Of a stretch of 64,000 nucleotides of DNA, positions 28,379 through 37,263 are shown piece after piece. The first letter of the stretch is position 1; every line of letters starts with the position of its first letter. Source of the DNA: Caballeronia sp. dw_276 (GTDB lineage Bacteria; Pseudomonadota; Gammaproteobacteria; Burkholderiales; Burkholderiaceae). Location of the stretch: NCBI RefSeq assembly GCF_018449635.1, contig NZ_JAAVUV010000005.1, positions 248,001 through 312,000 of the forward strand, read 5' to 3'. Position numbers and translations under genes: made by a program. The notes beneath the pieces were generated by a model, which was given only the letters and a program-made list of their open reading frames with translations, was not told where the DNA came from and ran no database searches.

Positions 28379-29620
28379 TCAATACGAGTCGATTGCTTCC
28401 CGATACACCGCTGCCGTCTGCGCCGCAATCACGGGCAGGTCGAAGTGAGCGCGCGCATAAGCGCGGCACTCGTCTTCCGTCGGCAACTTCCTGCGGCCAA
28501 GCAACGCGCCGCTCAATCCCGCGCCCAACGCCTGGAAACCACCGGCCTCGAGCACGAGTTCGGAACTCAGCGGCGCCACGGCCTCCGGCAAACCGCCAAC
28601 CGGCGTCACGATGACAGGCGTGCCGCTTGCAAGCGACTCGATGGTCGTCAGTCCAAATCCTTCCAGCGCGACCGTCGGGACCACCGACACGTTCGCGGCG
28701 CGATACCAGAGCGGCAGCGCTTCATCGGCGACAAAACCCGCGAGACGCACATGTTGCGAAAGCCCACGATGATCGATCCGCGCCTGCAGCGCAGCCATCA
28801 ACGGACCTTTACCGGCAATAGTCAGGAGTACGTCTGGAACGGCCTGACGCACGATGAACATGGCATCGATAAGATCTTCCAGGCCCATGCGCGAGACCAG
28901 CCGGCGCACGCAAAACAGGATGGGACGGTCCTGCGGCAACCCGAGCGCGGTGCGCGCAGCATGTTGGTCGACACCGGTGCTGAAGTGGTTCACATCCACG
29001 CAACCAGGCACGATGCGGATGGTGTCCGCCTTCACGCCATATTGCTTTTGCAAGACGGTGCCAAATGCCTGGGACAACACGATGTGCCTGTCGCCTTGCT
29101 GATACACATGGCGCTCCAGCGCACGCCGCGCGCCGGCGCTTGCCTGTCCACGTGCGCCGTGGGCAGATTCATCGCCCCATGGCCCGTGGAAATGGATCAC
29201 CTTCGGCACGCGCTTGAACTTGCCGAGCACCGGTGCCGCGTACAGCGCAAAGTGCGCCGCCACCACATCGGGCTTACGCGCGTCGCGCATTTCCGTAGCT
29301 GAGCGGCGCACGGCGAGCAGACGCTTCATCAGCGGCGCGTCGGCTTCGGCGAACGGCGTCACGACGCCATTCGTGGAAGCGCGCACGTTCTCGGTGCCCG
29401 CGACCAGTCCGCGAACCGATACACCTTGTGCCGGCAGCGACTGGATCAACGCGGTGACCATGCGGTCGAGACCGCCGGGACGCTCGTCGAACCAGTTCAT
29501 GCCGATCTGCAGCGAGTCGATATTCCGCTCGCCAGACGTGTCTTTCGAGGCCTTGTTCATAGGTGCTTTGACACTTGGAGTCGCCCCGCGGATCATCGTG
29601 GATTTCAATACCGTACTCAT
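28379..29620 (-). CDS. Family 4 glycosyltransferase
   Basis: 413 residues, GT-B fold. IGMNWFDERPGGLDRMV marks the acceptor domain glycine loop; the donor domain has PILFCVRRLVSRMGLEDLI, LTIAGKGPL and VALEGFGLTTIESLASGTPVIVTPVGGLPE with the E-x7-E pair. ATG 29620 overlaps the stop of the upstream glycosyltransferase (ATGA), so the pair is coupled; longer starts inside that gene are rejected. A ~30-residue N-terminal extension precedes the fold. Confidence 0.92.
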   Translation of the reverse strand: MSTVLKSTMIRGATPSVKAPMNKASKDTSGERNIDSLQIGMNWFDERPGGLDRMVTALIQSLPAQGVSVRGLVAGTENVRASTNGVVTPFAEADAPLMKRLLAVRRSATEMRDARKPDVVAAHFALYAAPVLGKFKRVPKVIHFHGPWGDESAHGARGQASAGARRALERHVYQQGDRHIVLSQAFGTVLQKQYGVKADTIRIVPGCVDVNHFSTGVDQHAARTALGLPQDRPILFCVRRLVSRMGLEDLIDAMFIVRQAVPDVLLTIAGKGPLMAALQARIDHRGLSQHVRLAGFVADEALPLWYRAANVSVVPTVALEGFGLTTIESLASGTPVIVTPVGGLPEAVAPLSSELVLEAGGFQALGAGLSGALLGRRKLPTEDECRAYARAHFDLPVIAAQTAAVYREAIDSY

Positions 29621-30819
29621 GTTTTCACCGAAACAGTCTCGCGGTGCGCCCGCGCGTTGTGGTTTGCCTTCTTGCCGATCTTGCGGTTCGCGGCAATCTC
29701 TTCGAACAGCGCGAGATAGCGCGCCGCCATGGTCTGCCACGACAGGGTCGCGGCGAGTGCCTGGGCCGCATGCCCCATGTCGCGCGTGCGCAGCGGGTCG
29801 GATGCCAGCCGCATGATGGCGTCGGCAAGCGGGCGTTCATCGTCCGGATCGTCGAGCACTACGCCACACTCAGGCGTGATGACTTCGGCGCCGCCCGATG
29901 TATGCACGGTGATCACCGGCAATCCCGAGGCCAGCGCCTCGAGCATGACGAGGCTCATCGCTTCATAACGCGATGGGAACACGAAGGCATCGGCGCAACG
30001 CATCAGCGCCGGCATCTCGCGGATCATGCCCACGAAATGCACGCGGTCGGCTATCCCGAGTTCGGCGGCCATCGCCGGATAAGGACTTTTTTCTGTACCG
30101 GCCGCGACCGTCAGATGAACGCTCGGCGAGCACGTCACCATGGCGCGAAGCACGGTATCGAGGTTCTTGCGTCCAGTGCGGATGTCGCCAGCGAAAAGCA
30201 GCATGAACGGCGCTTCAGGAAGCTTGAAACGGGCGCGCTGCGATGTTTGCGAGGGACTCGGCGAAAACTCGACGTTGTCCACGCCGTTGTGAATCACGCG
30301 GATCTTGTCGCGCGGCATGCCGAGGTCCACCAGTTCCGCCGCCACTTTCTCCGATACCGGCACGAGCACGCCGGCACGCTTGAATGCCCAGCGCTCGCAC
30401 CACGAATTAAGGCGCGTGAACAACACCTGATACGCCGCATACGGGCCGCCGCTCAGGCGAAACGGGTAATAGCCGCTCTTGAACCAGCCGGTGTGCACGA
30501 AGTGGATGGCGCTGACATCGGAGCGCGTCCACGCGATAAAACCATTGACCTGCACGACATCGAACTCGGCGCGATGGGCGCGGATCCAGGCCGCTGCGCG
30601 CAACGCAAAGGCCTGGTATTTCAGCAAGCGCGTGGGCACGCGGCTCGGCGCGATCCGAACGACGGTGATACGCGGATGACGGGACAGGGTTTCATCGACC
30701 GTCGTGCTCAGCAACGTGACCGAGTGGCCCGCGGCGAGCGCCGCCTGGACAACCTCGTAGTTGACACGCCCTTGTCCGTCGTTCTTGCCGACGGTATGGG
30801 TGACGATAAGCAGGTTCAT
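29617..30819 (-). CDS. Family 4 glycosyltransferase
   Basis: 400 residues from ATG 30819. MNLLIVTHTVGKNDGQGRVNYEVV begins the GT-B acceptor domain; the donor domain has MLLFAGDIRTGRKNLDTVLRA, VHFVGMIREMPALMRCADAFVFPSRYEAMSLVMLEALASG. ATG 30819 follows GAGGA and matches the family start; ATG 30882 overlaps the polymerase stop (ATGA) and would add 21 residues, so coupling from there is the alternative. Middle member of a polymerase-GT-GT-GT operon. Confidence 0.92.
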   Translation of the reverse strand: MNLLIVTHTVGKNDGQGRVNYEVVQAALAAGHSVTLLSTTVDETLSRHPRITVVRIAPSRVPTRLLKYQAFALRAAAWIRAHRAEFDVVQVNGFIAWTRSDVSAIHFVHTGWFKSGYYPFRLSGGPYAAYQVLFTRLNSWCERWAFKRAGVLVPVSEKVAAELVDLGMPRDKIRVIHNGVDNVEFSPSPSQTSQRARFKLPEAPFMLLFAGDIRTGRKNLDTVLRAMVTCSPSVHLTVAAGTEKSPYPAMAAELGIADRVHFVGMIREMPALMRCADAFVFPSRYEAMSLVMLEALASGLPVITVHTSGGAEVITPECGVVLDDPDDERPLADAIMRLASDPLRTRDMGHAAQALAATLSWQTMAARYLALFEEIAANRKIGKKANHNARAHRETVSVKT

Positions 30820-30878
30820 GCGATCCTCGTTGAATACTGGAAGGTCGGCCGTGCGATCGGCCTGCTCGATAATCGCGC

Positions 30879-32552
30879 TCATGGGACCAGCGGCGAAGGC
30901 AACGCAATGTTTTGTTGAGCCGGCGTCCCGGAAGGCGTCGAGGCCTCAGCATTGGCGGCACTCTTTTGCGCTTTCATCCGTTGATCTGCGCGCGTCTGCA
31001 TCTCGAGCGCGTAGCGCCGTCCGGCGACCGGCAGCATCACGCCGATAAAAAAGAACATGCCGCCTCCGCCCACGAGCGTGTTGAGGAACACCATCATCGC
31101 GAGGATGCCGAACGCCGCGGCCGTACCTGCCACGGCAAAGCGATCGCTCTTGCGGCTGAAGCTCGTGACGAACGCACGCAGCACCAGCATCGTCACGCCC
31201 GCCGCATAAAGGAGCGTGCCCGGCCAGCCCAGCACGAAAGGCACTTCCATCAGGCCGCTGTCGAAGTTGACGCTGCTCGACGACGAACTGTCGCCGGAAA
31301 GCTTCGAGCCAAGGCCCGTCATGCCGAGTCCCTGCCCTGCGATGTTCGTTGTCATTTCCGAGAGGAAATGTTTGTAGATCTCCGTACGCGTCTGGTAGCT
31401 GTCGTCCTGATCGAGTTGCGTGACGGTGGCAATACGCGCGCTCGCCTTTTCGGTGATCTCGTCCACCATCAGGGCCGGCGAACACAACAGCACGATCGCC
31501 GCGATAGCGCCGGCCAGGCGCAGGCGGCTGCGGCCATCGAGCATGAAGAACAGATAAAGCAGCCCGATGGCGAGACCGCCGAGCACGCTGCGCGACATCG
31601 TGCCGATCAGCGCCGGTACGGCCAGACCGCCGGCGAGCATCGCCATCTTGTTGCGTGCGGCGAGCGTCATCAGCAAGCAGAACATCATCGTGATGGCGAA
31701 CGGGCCCGACGAGTTCATCGTGCTCGATACGCGCATGGAATACGGCGCGGCGACGCCTTCGGAGATCATCCCCGAATGCTCCAGCCAGAACGCGTCCCAT
31801 GCCGGCGGGTTGACGTACTGGAACACGCCATACGCTGCGATCACGAAGCCGCCGAAGACGAAGGTCTTGAGCAGGACGCGATGATAATCAGGGTAATGTC
31901 GCCACGTGATCAGCACATGAAAGCCGATCAGCACCGGAAACAGCCACGAGATCAGCACGTACGAGGCGGCCGCAATGCCCGCCCCCACCATGCCGATGAA
32001 ATAGCCATACAGCGTCGCGAGCACGATCAACGTGAGCGGGATTGCACGCCGCTGCATCAGCACGCGAAAGTGGGTCAGCAAGTTCACGCCGCAAATTGCG
32101 GCGGCCATCACCGGCGCCAGCATGATGAAGCTGCGATCGCTGAATGCGCCGTTGAAATAATCGGCGAAGCGCCGCACTTCGGGCGTCAGGAAAAACAGCC
32201 ACAGCACGAACGAAAGGTAGTGCGCGGGCGAACGCCTGAAAAGCAACGCAGCGACCACGAGCGCGCCAGCGGGAAAGATGAACTCGACCAGGCGGCCCTG
32301 ATGCAGCACCAATAGCAGAATGGTGATCGCCGTGAATCCGACCGGGGCGATCATCAGGCGGCGCCGGCGAGCCACTTCAGCGCGCTTTTTCGCTTCGGGC
32401 GAACTGGCGGCGCTTGGAGCGCGTGCGCCTTGATCCGGCGCCGAGGCATCGGCCGCCATCTTCTCGCGCTGCGCCATCCAGGGCGTTTTCCACGTCTCGA
32501 CGCGTCCATCCTGCGACTCGTCTCGAACATTCGTGATCGAAACACTCGACAT
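30879..32552 (-). CDS. Wzy-like O-antigen/EPS polymerase (O-antigen ligase domain)
   Basis: 557 residues with ~65 polar N-terminal residues and then about 11-12 membrane helices. The large periplasmic loop between late helices (~DEITEKASARIATVTQLDQDDSYQ and TNIAGQGLGMTGLGSKLSG) fits the Wzy_C/O-antigen ligase family, and RVSSTMNSSGPFA is the usual nearby motif. It would polymerise repeat units flipped by Wzx. ATG 32552 follows AGGA. First gene of the minus-strand glycosyltransferase operon. Ligase rather than polymerase cannot be excluded, but the EPS context favours polymerase. Confidence 0.87.
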   Translation of the reverse strand: MSSVSITNVRDESQDGRVETWKTPWMAQREKMAADASAPDQGARAPSAASSPEAKKRAEVARRRRLMIAPVGFTAITILLLVLHQGRLVEFIFPAGALVVAALLFRRSPAHYLSFVLWLFFLTPEVRRFADYFNGAFSDRSFIMLAPVMAAAICGVNLLTHFRVLMQRRAIPLTLIVLATLYGYFIGMVGAGIAAASYVLISWLFPVLIGFHVLITWRHYPDYHRVLLKTFVFGGFVIAAYGVFQYVNPPAWDAFWLEHSGMISEGVAAPYSMRVSSTMNSSGPFAITMMFCLLMTLAARNKMAMLAGGLAVPALIGTMSRSVLGGLAIGLLYLFFMLDGRSRLRLAGAIAAIVLLCSPALMVDEITEKASARIATVTQLDQDDSYQTRTEIYKHFLSEMTTNIAGQGLGMTGLGSKLSGDSSSSSSVNFDSGLMEVPFVLGWPGTLLYAAGVTMLVLRAFVTSFSRKSDRFAVAGTAAAFGILAMMVFLNTLVGGGGMFFFIGVMLPVAGRRYALEMQTRADQRMKAQKSAANAEASTPSGTPAQQNIALPSPLVP

Positions 32553-32683
32553 CGTGCAATCCTGAAAAGTAGAGGTCGGCTCGGTGAAGCGTGCATTGCA
32601 CGCGGCCTCGCGTCCTCTGTGTCATTTGGAAACGTCCAATGCCGACGTTGGGCACCTGCATGTTCAAACGTGTTGCTAAGGCG

Positions 32684-33196
32684 TCAAACTGCTTCGACTA
32701 CATCGATGCAACCTGCCGTCCTCGTCGGGCCCAGGTTCAGCCGGCTCTTGCGTACCAGGCCGATCGTGCGCACCCCGCGCTCGTCGAATGGCCCTACATT
32801 CTTGCGAAAACCAAATGCTTCATAAAACCCGCGCAAGCTCACCGGAGCAAGCAAGCGGATACTGCGTCCCGGCCAGCGTTCGCCTGCCGCCGCGATCACC
32901 CGCTCGATCAGCGCGTGCGCCGTACCATCGCATCGGCGCAGCGGACTTGTCAGAATCTTGTCCACCAGGACTTCCGTTGTTCCCGCCCCGCCCTCGTGCA
33001 ATCGCGCATAAGCAATAACGGGCATCGAACGGGATATGTCCTCGACGGCGAAGACATGAACCGAGGTCTCATCGCGTCCGTCCGGGTCCAGATGCACGCA
33101 GGACTGTTCGACAACGAACACAGCGCTTCTCGCCCGGAGGATCAAATACAGCTCCCGTGCGGTGATCTGCTCGAAGTCGAGGGCTTTCCAGTTCAT
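32684..33196 (-). CDS. ElaA-like GNAT acyltransferase
   Basis: 170 residues. It matches the ElaA branch of GNAT proteins: MNWKALDFEQITARELYLIL, RSAVFVVEQSCVHLDPDGRD, VIAYARLHEGG and the acyl-CoA pyrophosphate-binding region LRRCDGTAHALIERVIAAAGE, ending with FYEAFGF. ATG 33196 is chosen because it gives the family start; an in-frame start 11 codons earlier exists. It is divergent from the carrier-protein operon and 131 bases from the polymerase gene. Substrate unknown. Confidence 0.85.
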   Translation of the reverse strand: MNWKALDFEQITARELYLILRARSAVFVVEQSCVHLDPDGRDETSVHVFAVEDISRSMPVIAYARLHEGGAGTTEVLVDKILTSPLRRCDGTAHALIERVIAAAGERWPGRSIRLLAPVSLRGFYEAFGFRKNVGPFDERGVRTIGLVRKSRLNLGPTRTAGCIDVVEAV

Positions 33197-33532
33197 GTCC
33201 GGGTCCGGTCGTGAGGACGCCGGCAGCACCGGCTTGTTCCATGTTCATACGATACGTCGCCAACCGCGCAGCTTCCGTGCGGCATCGCACCGACGCCACC
33301 CCTTGCCAATTCGTTAAATACGGTCATCGGAGAGCAATCCGGAAATGAGGAACGGCAGCGAGAAAAAGCCCGGCATCCAACCACATGGAATGACCGATCG
33401 GGCTTCACAACAAGCCAGCCGTTACGGATTGCAAGACCAACCCGGTCCGGTATCGCGACAAGCCAAGTTGAAACGGCTGCGGCCGGTTTTAGGTGACACA
33501 CCTTTAGTGACGCTTCTTTGGGGGGCTATTAA
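33197..33532. other. Divergent control region ahead of the carrier-protein operon
   Basis: 336 bp with no credible gene. It must drive the operon starting at 33533, whose start codon is preceded by a strong G6 ribosome site (GGGGGG, ~7 bases upstream). TTGAAA near 33467 could be a -35 element, but no good -10 follows at the right distance. Confidence 0.45.
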
Positions 33533-33784
33533 ATGAAATCCGCATTGCGCCGCATCCTTACCGAATCCGCCCGGCTCGACGTGCCGGCCGAATCACTCGC
33601 TGATGACGCCGATCTGTACGCAGCGGGGCTGTCGTCGCTGGCAACGGTTCATCTGATGCTCGCCGTGGAAGACGAGTTCAACATCGAGATTCCCGACCGC
33701 ATGCTGACGCGGCGGCTGTTTTCGTCGATCGATGCGCTCGCTGCAGCGGTAACCGAACTGCAACAGGCGCAGGCGGCCGCATGA
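33533..33784 (+). CDS. Acyl/aminoacyl carrier protein
   Basis: 83 residues, an acyl-carrier-like four-helix protein. The pantetheine attachment site is Ser35 in YAAGLSSLATVHLML, where the usual D-S-L is L-S-S-L. Helix III region DEFNIEIPDRMLTRRLFSSIDAL is typical. It is not the fatty-acid AcpP (which reads GADSLD) and no fatty-acid genes are nearby. Its stop overlaps the next start (ATGA). With the ligase two genes downstream it fits the dedicated carrier proteins of class-II-aaRS-like amino acid:carrier ligases. Confidence 0.9.
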   Translation: MKSALRRILTESARLDVPAESLADDADLYAAGLSSLATVHLMLAVEDEFNIEIPDRMLTRRLFSSIDALAAAVTELQQAQAAA

Positions 33785-35076
33785 ACGCCCCGGTCCAGGC
33801 CGCTGTTTTGACAGCGAACGCCGACCACGCTGCAGCTGCTGCAGCGCAGATCGTGGAGGAAGTACGGCAGGCATCGGCCGAACCTTCCTGGCTTGCCGCT
33901 ACGCGGCGGGTCGCGCTGGTCGCCGCGCAACACGCGGCTGCAGTCGATCGCGATGCACGCTTTCCCATGGAAGCGTTCGAAGCCATGCGCCGCGAGCGGC
34001 TTTTGTCGGCGATGGTCCCGGCGAGACTCGGCGGCGCCGGCCTGACGCTCTCCGAGATCGCGCGCATTTGCGAAACGCTTGGGCACGCGTGCTCGTCGAC
34101 GGCAATGGTCTATGCGATGCATCAGAGCCAGGTGGCGTGCCTTGTCGACCAGGGCAACGACGTTCCCTGGATTCGCCAGACGATCGCCCGCCTGATCGAT
34201 GAACAATGGCTGCTGGCATCGGCGACGTCGGAGGAAACGATTGGCGGCAACATGCGCAACAGCGCGTGCGCGGTCGAATTGACCGATGGCGCGTTTCGCA
34301 TCGAAAAACTCGCGCCGACCATTTCGTACGGCGCGCACGCCGACTGCATCCTGGTCACTGCACGCCGCAGCGCCGAGGCAAGTCCGTCCGACCAGGTGCT
34401 GATCGTGGCGCCGCGCAGCACCTTCATGCTGGAAAAGCGCGGCGGCTGGGATGCGCTCGGCATGCGCGGAACCTGCAGCGAAAGCTTCCGGCTGACCGCC
34501 ACGGGCCGCGCCGAGCAGATCCTGCCCGTGCCGTTCGCCCAGATCGCGGACCAGACCATGCTGCCGGTCTCGCACACGCTCTGGGCCGCGGTCTGGGTCG
34601 GCATCACATCCGACGCCGTGAATCGCGCGCATCAGTTTTTCCGCGCCCAGGCACGCGGCAAGCCCGGCGCGCTGCCACCGTCGGCGGGAAGGCTGGCGAA
34701 CGCGGTGGCGCAACTGCGCATGATGCAGGCACGCCTGAAGGACGCGCTCGACGCCGCCAGCGTTGCGTCGACCGAACGCGTGGCGCGCGATGCCCGTGAA
34801 GCATGCGACTTCGATACGCCGCTTGGCGCGTCGCTGAGCCTGGCGTCGGACATGAACACGCTCAAGCTCAGCATTTCGTCGGCGGCGCTCGAAGTCGTTC
34901 AGGAAACGCTGATGATCTGCGGCATGGCAGGATACAAAAACAACAGTGAATACAGCGTCGGGCGTCATCTGCGCGATCTTTTTTCCGCGCCCTTGATGAT
35001 CAGCAACGATCGCATCCAATTAAACACGGCAAACCTGCTGCTCGCGCAGCGCACGCCGGCTACGGGGAGAATCTAG
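33781..35076 (+). CDS. Acyl-CoA-dehydrogenase-like flavoprotein
   Basis: 431 residues. The acyl-CoA dehydrogenase fold is recognisable from FPMEAFEAMRRERLLSAMVPARLGGAGLTLSEIARICETLGHACSSTAMVYAMH (helical N-domain), the beta-barrel middle, and the C-terminal four-helix bundle ending GMAGYKNNSEYSVGRHLRDLFSAPLMISNDRIQ. The catalytic-base region usually read as IYEGTSEIQ is here LMISNDRIQ, so the common glutamate is missing at that place by eye alignment. FAD binding through R-H-L-R-D remains. Its partner is probably the carrier-bound aminoacyl group rather than a CoA ester. Overlaps the carrier gene by four bases; three bases from the ligase gene. Confidence 0.88.
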   Translation: MNAPVQAAVLTANADHAAAAAAQIVEEVRQASAEPSWLAATRRVALVAAQHAAAVDRDARFPMEAFEAMRRERLLSAMVPARLGGAGLTLSEIARICETLGHACSSTAMVYAMHQSQVACLVDQGNDVPWIRQTIARLIDEQWLLASATSEETIGGNMRNSACAVELTDGAFRIEKLAPTISYGAHADCILVTARRSAEASPSDQVLIVAPRSTFMLEKRGGWDALGMRGTCSESFRLTATGRAEQILPVPFAQIADQTMLPVSHTLWAAVWVGITSDAVNRAHQFFRAQARGKPGALPPSAGRLANAVAQLRMMQARLKDALDAASVASTERVARDAREACDFDTPLGASLSLASDMNTLKLSISSAALEVVQETLMICGMAGYKNNSEYSVGRHLRDLFSAPLMISNDRIQLNTANLLLAQRTPATGRI

Positions 35077-35079
35077 GAC

Positions 35080-36114
35080 ATGAACACGCTCACGGATGTC
35101 GCGGCCATTGAAGCTGCAAGCGCTACGAACACCTACAACGCTTCGGATGTGACGCTGCGCGCGCGCATGATCGAAGCGGGGATCCTGATCGAAACCGGCG
35201 AAGACGGCCTGTATGGACGCAGCCACGTGTTCGAAGATGTGATCGATCGCCTGAACAACGCCATCTCGCTCCTGGGTGCGGATCAGGAAGCCGAAGTGCT
35301 GCGTTTTCCGCCGGCCATGCGCCGCCATGACTTCGAGGACAGCGAGTACCTGAAGAGCTTCCCCGACCTCGCCGGCACGATCCACTCGTTCCAGGGCAAC
35401 GACCGCGGTCATCACCGGCTGCTGGCAGCGCTCGAAAAAACGGTTTCAGTCGGCGAAGAAGAACGCACCGACGAATGGATGGACCAGCAAAAGCCCACGC
35501 GCCTCGTGCTCACGCCGGCCGCCTGCTACCCCATCTACCCGGTTGTCGCCAAGCGCGGCGCGCTGGCTGAAGACGGCGCAACGGTCGACGTGTTCGCGTA
35601 TTGCTTCCGTCACGAACCGTCCATCGATCCGAGCCGCATGCAAATGTTCCGGATGCGCGAATACGTGCGTTTCGGCAGTCCCGAACAAGTCATGGCGTTT
35701 CGCCAGAAGTGGATCAAACGCGGTTCGCTGCTCGTGAACCTGCTGGGCCTGCCGTTTGAAATCGATCTTGCCAACGACCCGTTCTTTGGCCGCGGCGGCA
35801 AGATCGTGGCCGACAGCCAGCGCGCACAGGAACTGAAGTTCGAGTTGCTGATCCCGGTTGCAACGCCGGACCGGCCGACCGCTTGCCTGTCGTTCAACTA
35901 TCACATGGAGCACTTCGGCGAAATCTGGAAGATCGCCCAGGCAAACGGTGAAGTGGCGCACACGGCATGCGTGGGCTTCGGCATGGAACGCACCACCCTC
36001 GCCCTCTTCCGCCATCACGGTCTCGACGTCAAGGCGTGGCCGGCCGAAGTGCGTGATTTCCTCTGGGGCGATACGCAATCGCGCATCACCACCGGGCTCG
36101 GGGCACTTTCATGA
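35080..36114 (+). CDS. Class-II-aaRS-like amino acid:[carrier protein] ligase
   Basis: 344 residues, a catalytic core related to methanogen-type seryl-tRNA synthetase without any tRNA-binding domain. Motif 2 is AYCFRHEPSIDPSRMQMFRM with the ATP-binding Arg177; motif 3 is GFGMERTTLALF with Arg304. Cys149, Glu194 and Cys297 are placed as the zinc ligands that bind the substrate amino group in that synthetase type. Family members activate Gly or Ala with ATP and load it onto a 4'-phosphopantetheine carrier, not tRNA. ATG 35080 follows AGGA. The adjacent carrier protein gene makes this assignment strong; the amino acid used here is not certain. Confidence 0.93.
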   Translation: MNTLTDVAAIEAASATNTYNASDVTLRARMIEAGILIETGEDGLYGRSHVFEDVIDRLNNAISLLGADQEAEVLRFPPAMRRHDFEDSEYLKSFPDLAGTIHSFQGNDRGHHRLLAALEKTVSVGEEERTDEWMDQQKPTRLVLTPAACYPIYPVVAKRGALAEDGATVDVFAYCFRHEPSIDPSRMQMFRMREYVRFGSPEQVMAFRQKWIKRGSLLVNLLGLPFEIDLANDPFFGRGGKIVADSQRAQELKFELLIPVATPDRPTACLSFNYHMEHFGEIWKIAQANGEVAHTACVGFGMERTTLALFRHHGLDVKAWPAEVRDFLWGDTQSRITTGLGALS

Positions 36115-37148
36115 CAGCCGTCTACACAAGCGGCGCGATGGATTCGAATCGCGAACGTGCCCGGGTCGTGCAACTGCATCCGCCGCATATGCGCGTACGC
36201 AAGCACCAGTCGCATTCGCTGCATCAGGGCGAACGCGTCTGGGCGGAAACGAACTGCTACGTCGACTTGTGGATTGAATTGCTGCACGGCTACGGGCTCG
36301 ATCCGCGCGCCGCGCTCGCCTTCACCGTCACACAGGACTTCGAGGGGGACCAGTTCACGTTCTTCAAGTTTCCTCTCGAAGACCTCGACACGCTCTACGG
36401 CTTGCAGGTGCAGGAACTCGCGATCTACGATTCGCTGGAAGACCGCATTCGTACGCAAACCCAGCGCGGGCATACCGTGCTGGCCGAAGTCGACGCGTTT
36501 TATCTGCCCGATACACGCGCGACCTCGTACAGGCAGCAGCATACGAAGACGACCATTGGCGTGGATTTCATCGATCCGCATGCGCGCCGGCTCGGTTATT
36601 TCCACAACACCGGCTATTTCGTGCTGGACGGCGAAGACTACGAGGGTGTGTTCCGGCAGCTTCCTGAATTCGCTGACCGCCCGGAGATCCTGTTTCCGTA
36701 CGTGGAGTTCTGCAAACGCGCACGGCCGGCGCTGACCGGTACGGCGCTCGCGGAGGCATCGGCGGATTTGCTGGTGGCGCACCTGCAACGCCGCCCGGCG
36801 CGCAATCCGATCACGCAATGGCGCGCGGCGTTTCCCGAACATCTGGAAATGCTCTTCGAGCGCGGCGAGAGCGCCTTTCATCTCTACACGTTCAACGTGA
36901 TGCGGCAGCTCGGATCGAACTTCGAGTTCCTTTCGCGTTATCTCGTGTGGATGCGCGAGCGTGGTTTCGCGATTCCCGACGCCATGCCGACCGCAGCACA
37001 ACGCATCGCGACGGAATCGATGGTCATGCAGTTCCGGCTCGTACGCGCAATCACGCGTGGGCGCCGCGATCCGTGCCATGAGTGTTTCGATGTGCTCGAA
37101 GAGTCCTACGATCAAGTCATCGAACCGCTCGCCGCGCTGATTCGCTAG
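36111..37148 (+). CDS. DUF1839 protein, probable carrier-to-acceptor aminoacyltransferase
   Basis: 345 residues, no signal peptide. Seen: Cys49 in AETNCYVDLWIELLHGYGLDP, a DLDTLYGLQVQEL segment, then VDAFYLPDT..SYRQQHTKTTIGVDFID with His144 and Asp152, and LGYFHNTGYF. This order resembles the papain-like Cys/His/Asp arrangement of BtrH, which in butirosin synthesis transfers an aminoacyl group from a carrier protein to a sugar amine. The family itself has no established function, so the transfer role is an inference from that likeness and from its start overlapping the ligase stop (ATGA). The C-terminal half is helical. Confidence 0.75.
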   Translation: MTAVYTSGAMDSNRERARVVQLHPPHMRVRKHQSHSLHQGERVWAETNCYVDLWIELLHGYGLDPRAALAFTVTQDFEGDQFTFFKFPLEDLDTLYGLQVQELAIYDSLEDRIRTQTQRGHTVLAEVDAFYLPDTRATSYRQQHTKTTIGVDFIDPHARRLGYFHNTGYFVLDGEDYEGVFRQLPEFADRPEILFPYVEFCKRARPALTGTALAEASADLLVAHLQRRPARNPITQWRAAFPEHLEMLFERGESAFHLYTFNVMRQLGSNFEFLSRYLVWMRERGFAIPDAMPTAAQRIATESMVMQFRLVRAITRGRRDPCHECFDVLEESYDQVIEPLAALIR

Positions 37149-37263
37149 CGGATATGCAAGAAGCCGTATCGCGGCCGACAGATCGCGCTGCGTTCCGGCC
37201 GCGCACACTATAAAAAGAAGGTTGTCTCGACATGGCCTTCGATTGTCATACGGGGAAATCACC

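Noticed and set aside
35446-36078. Long antisense frame within the amino acid:carrier ligase gene
   Set aside because: Typical GC-rich shadow frame. The plus-strand product has all catalytic motifs.
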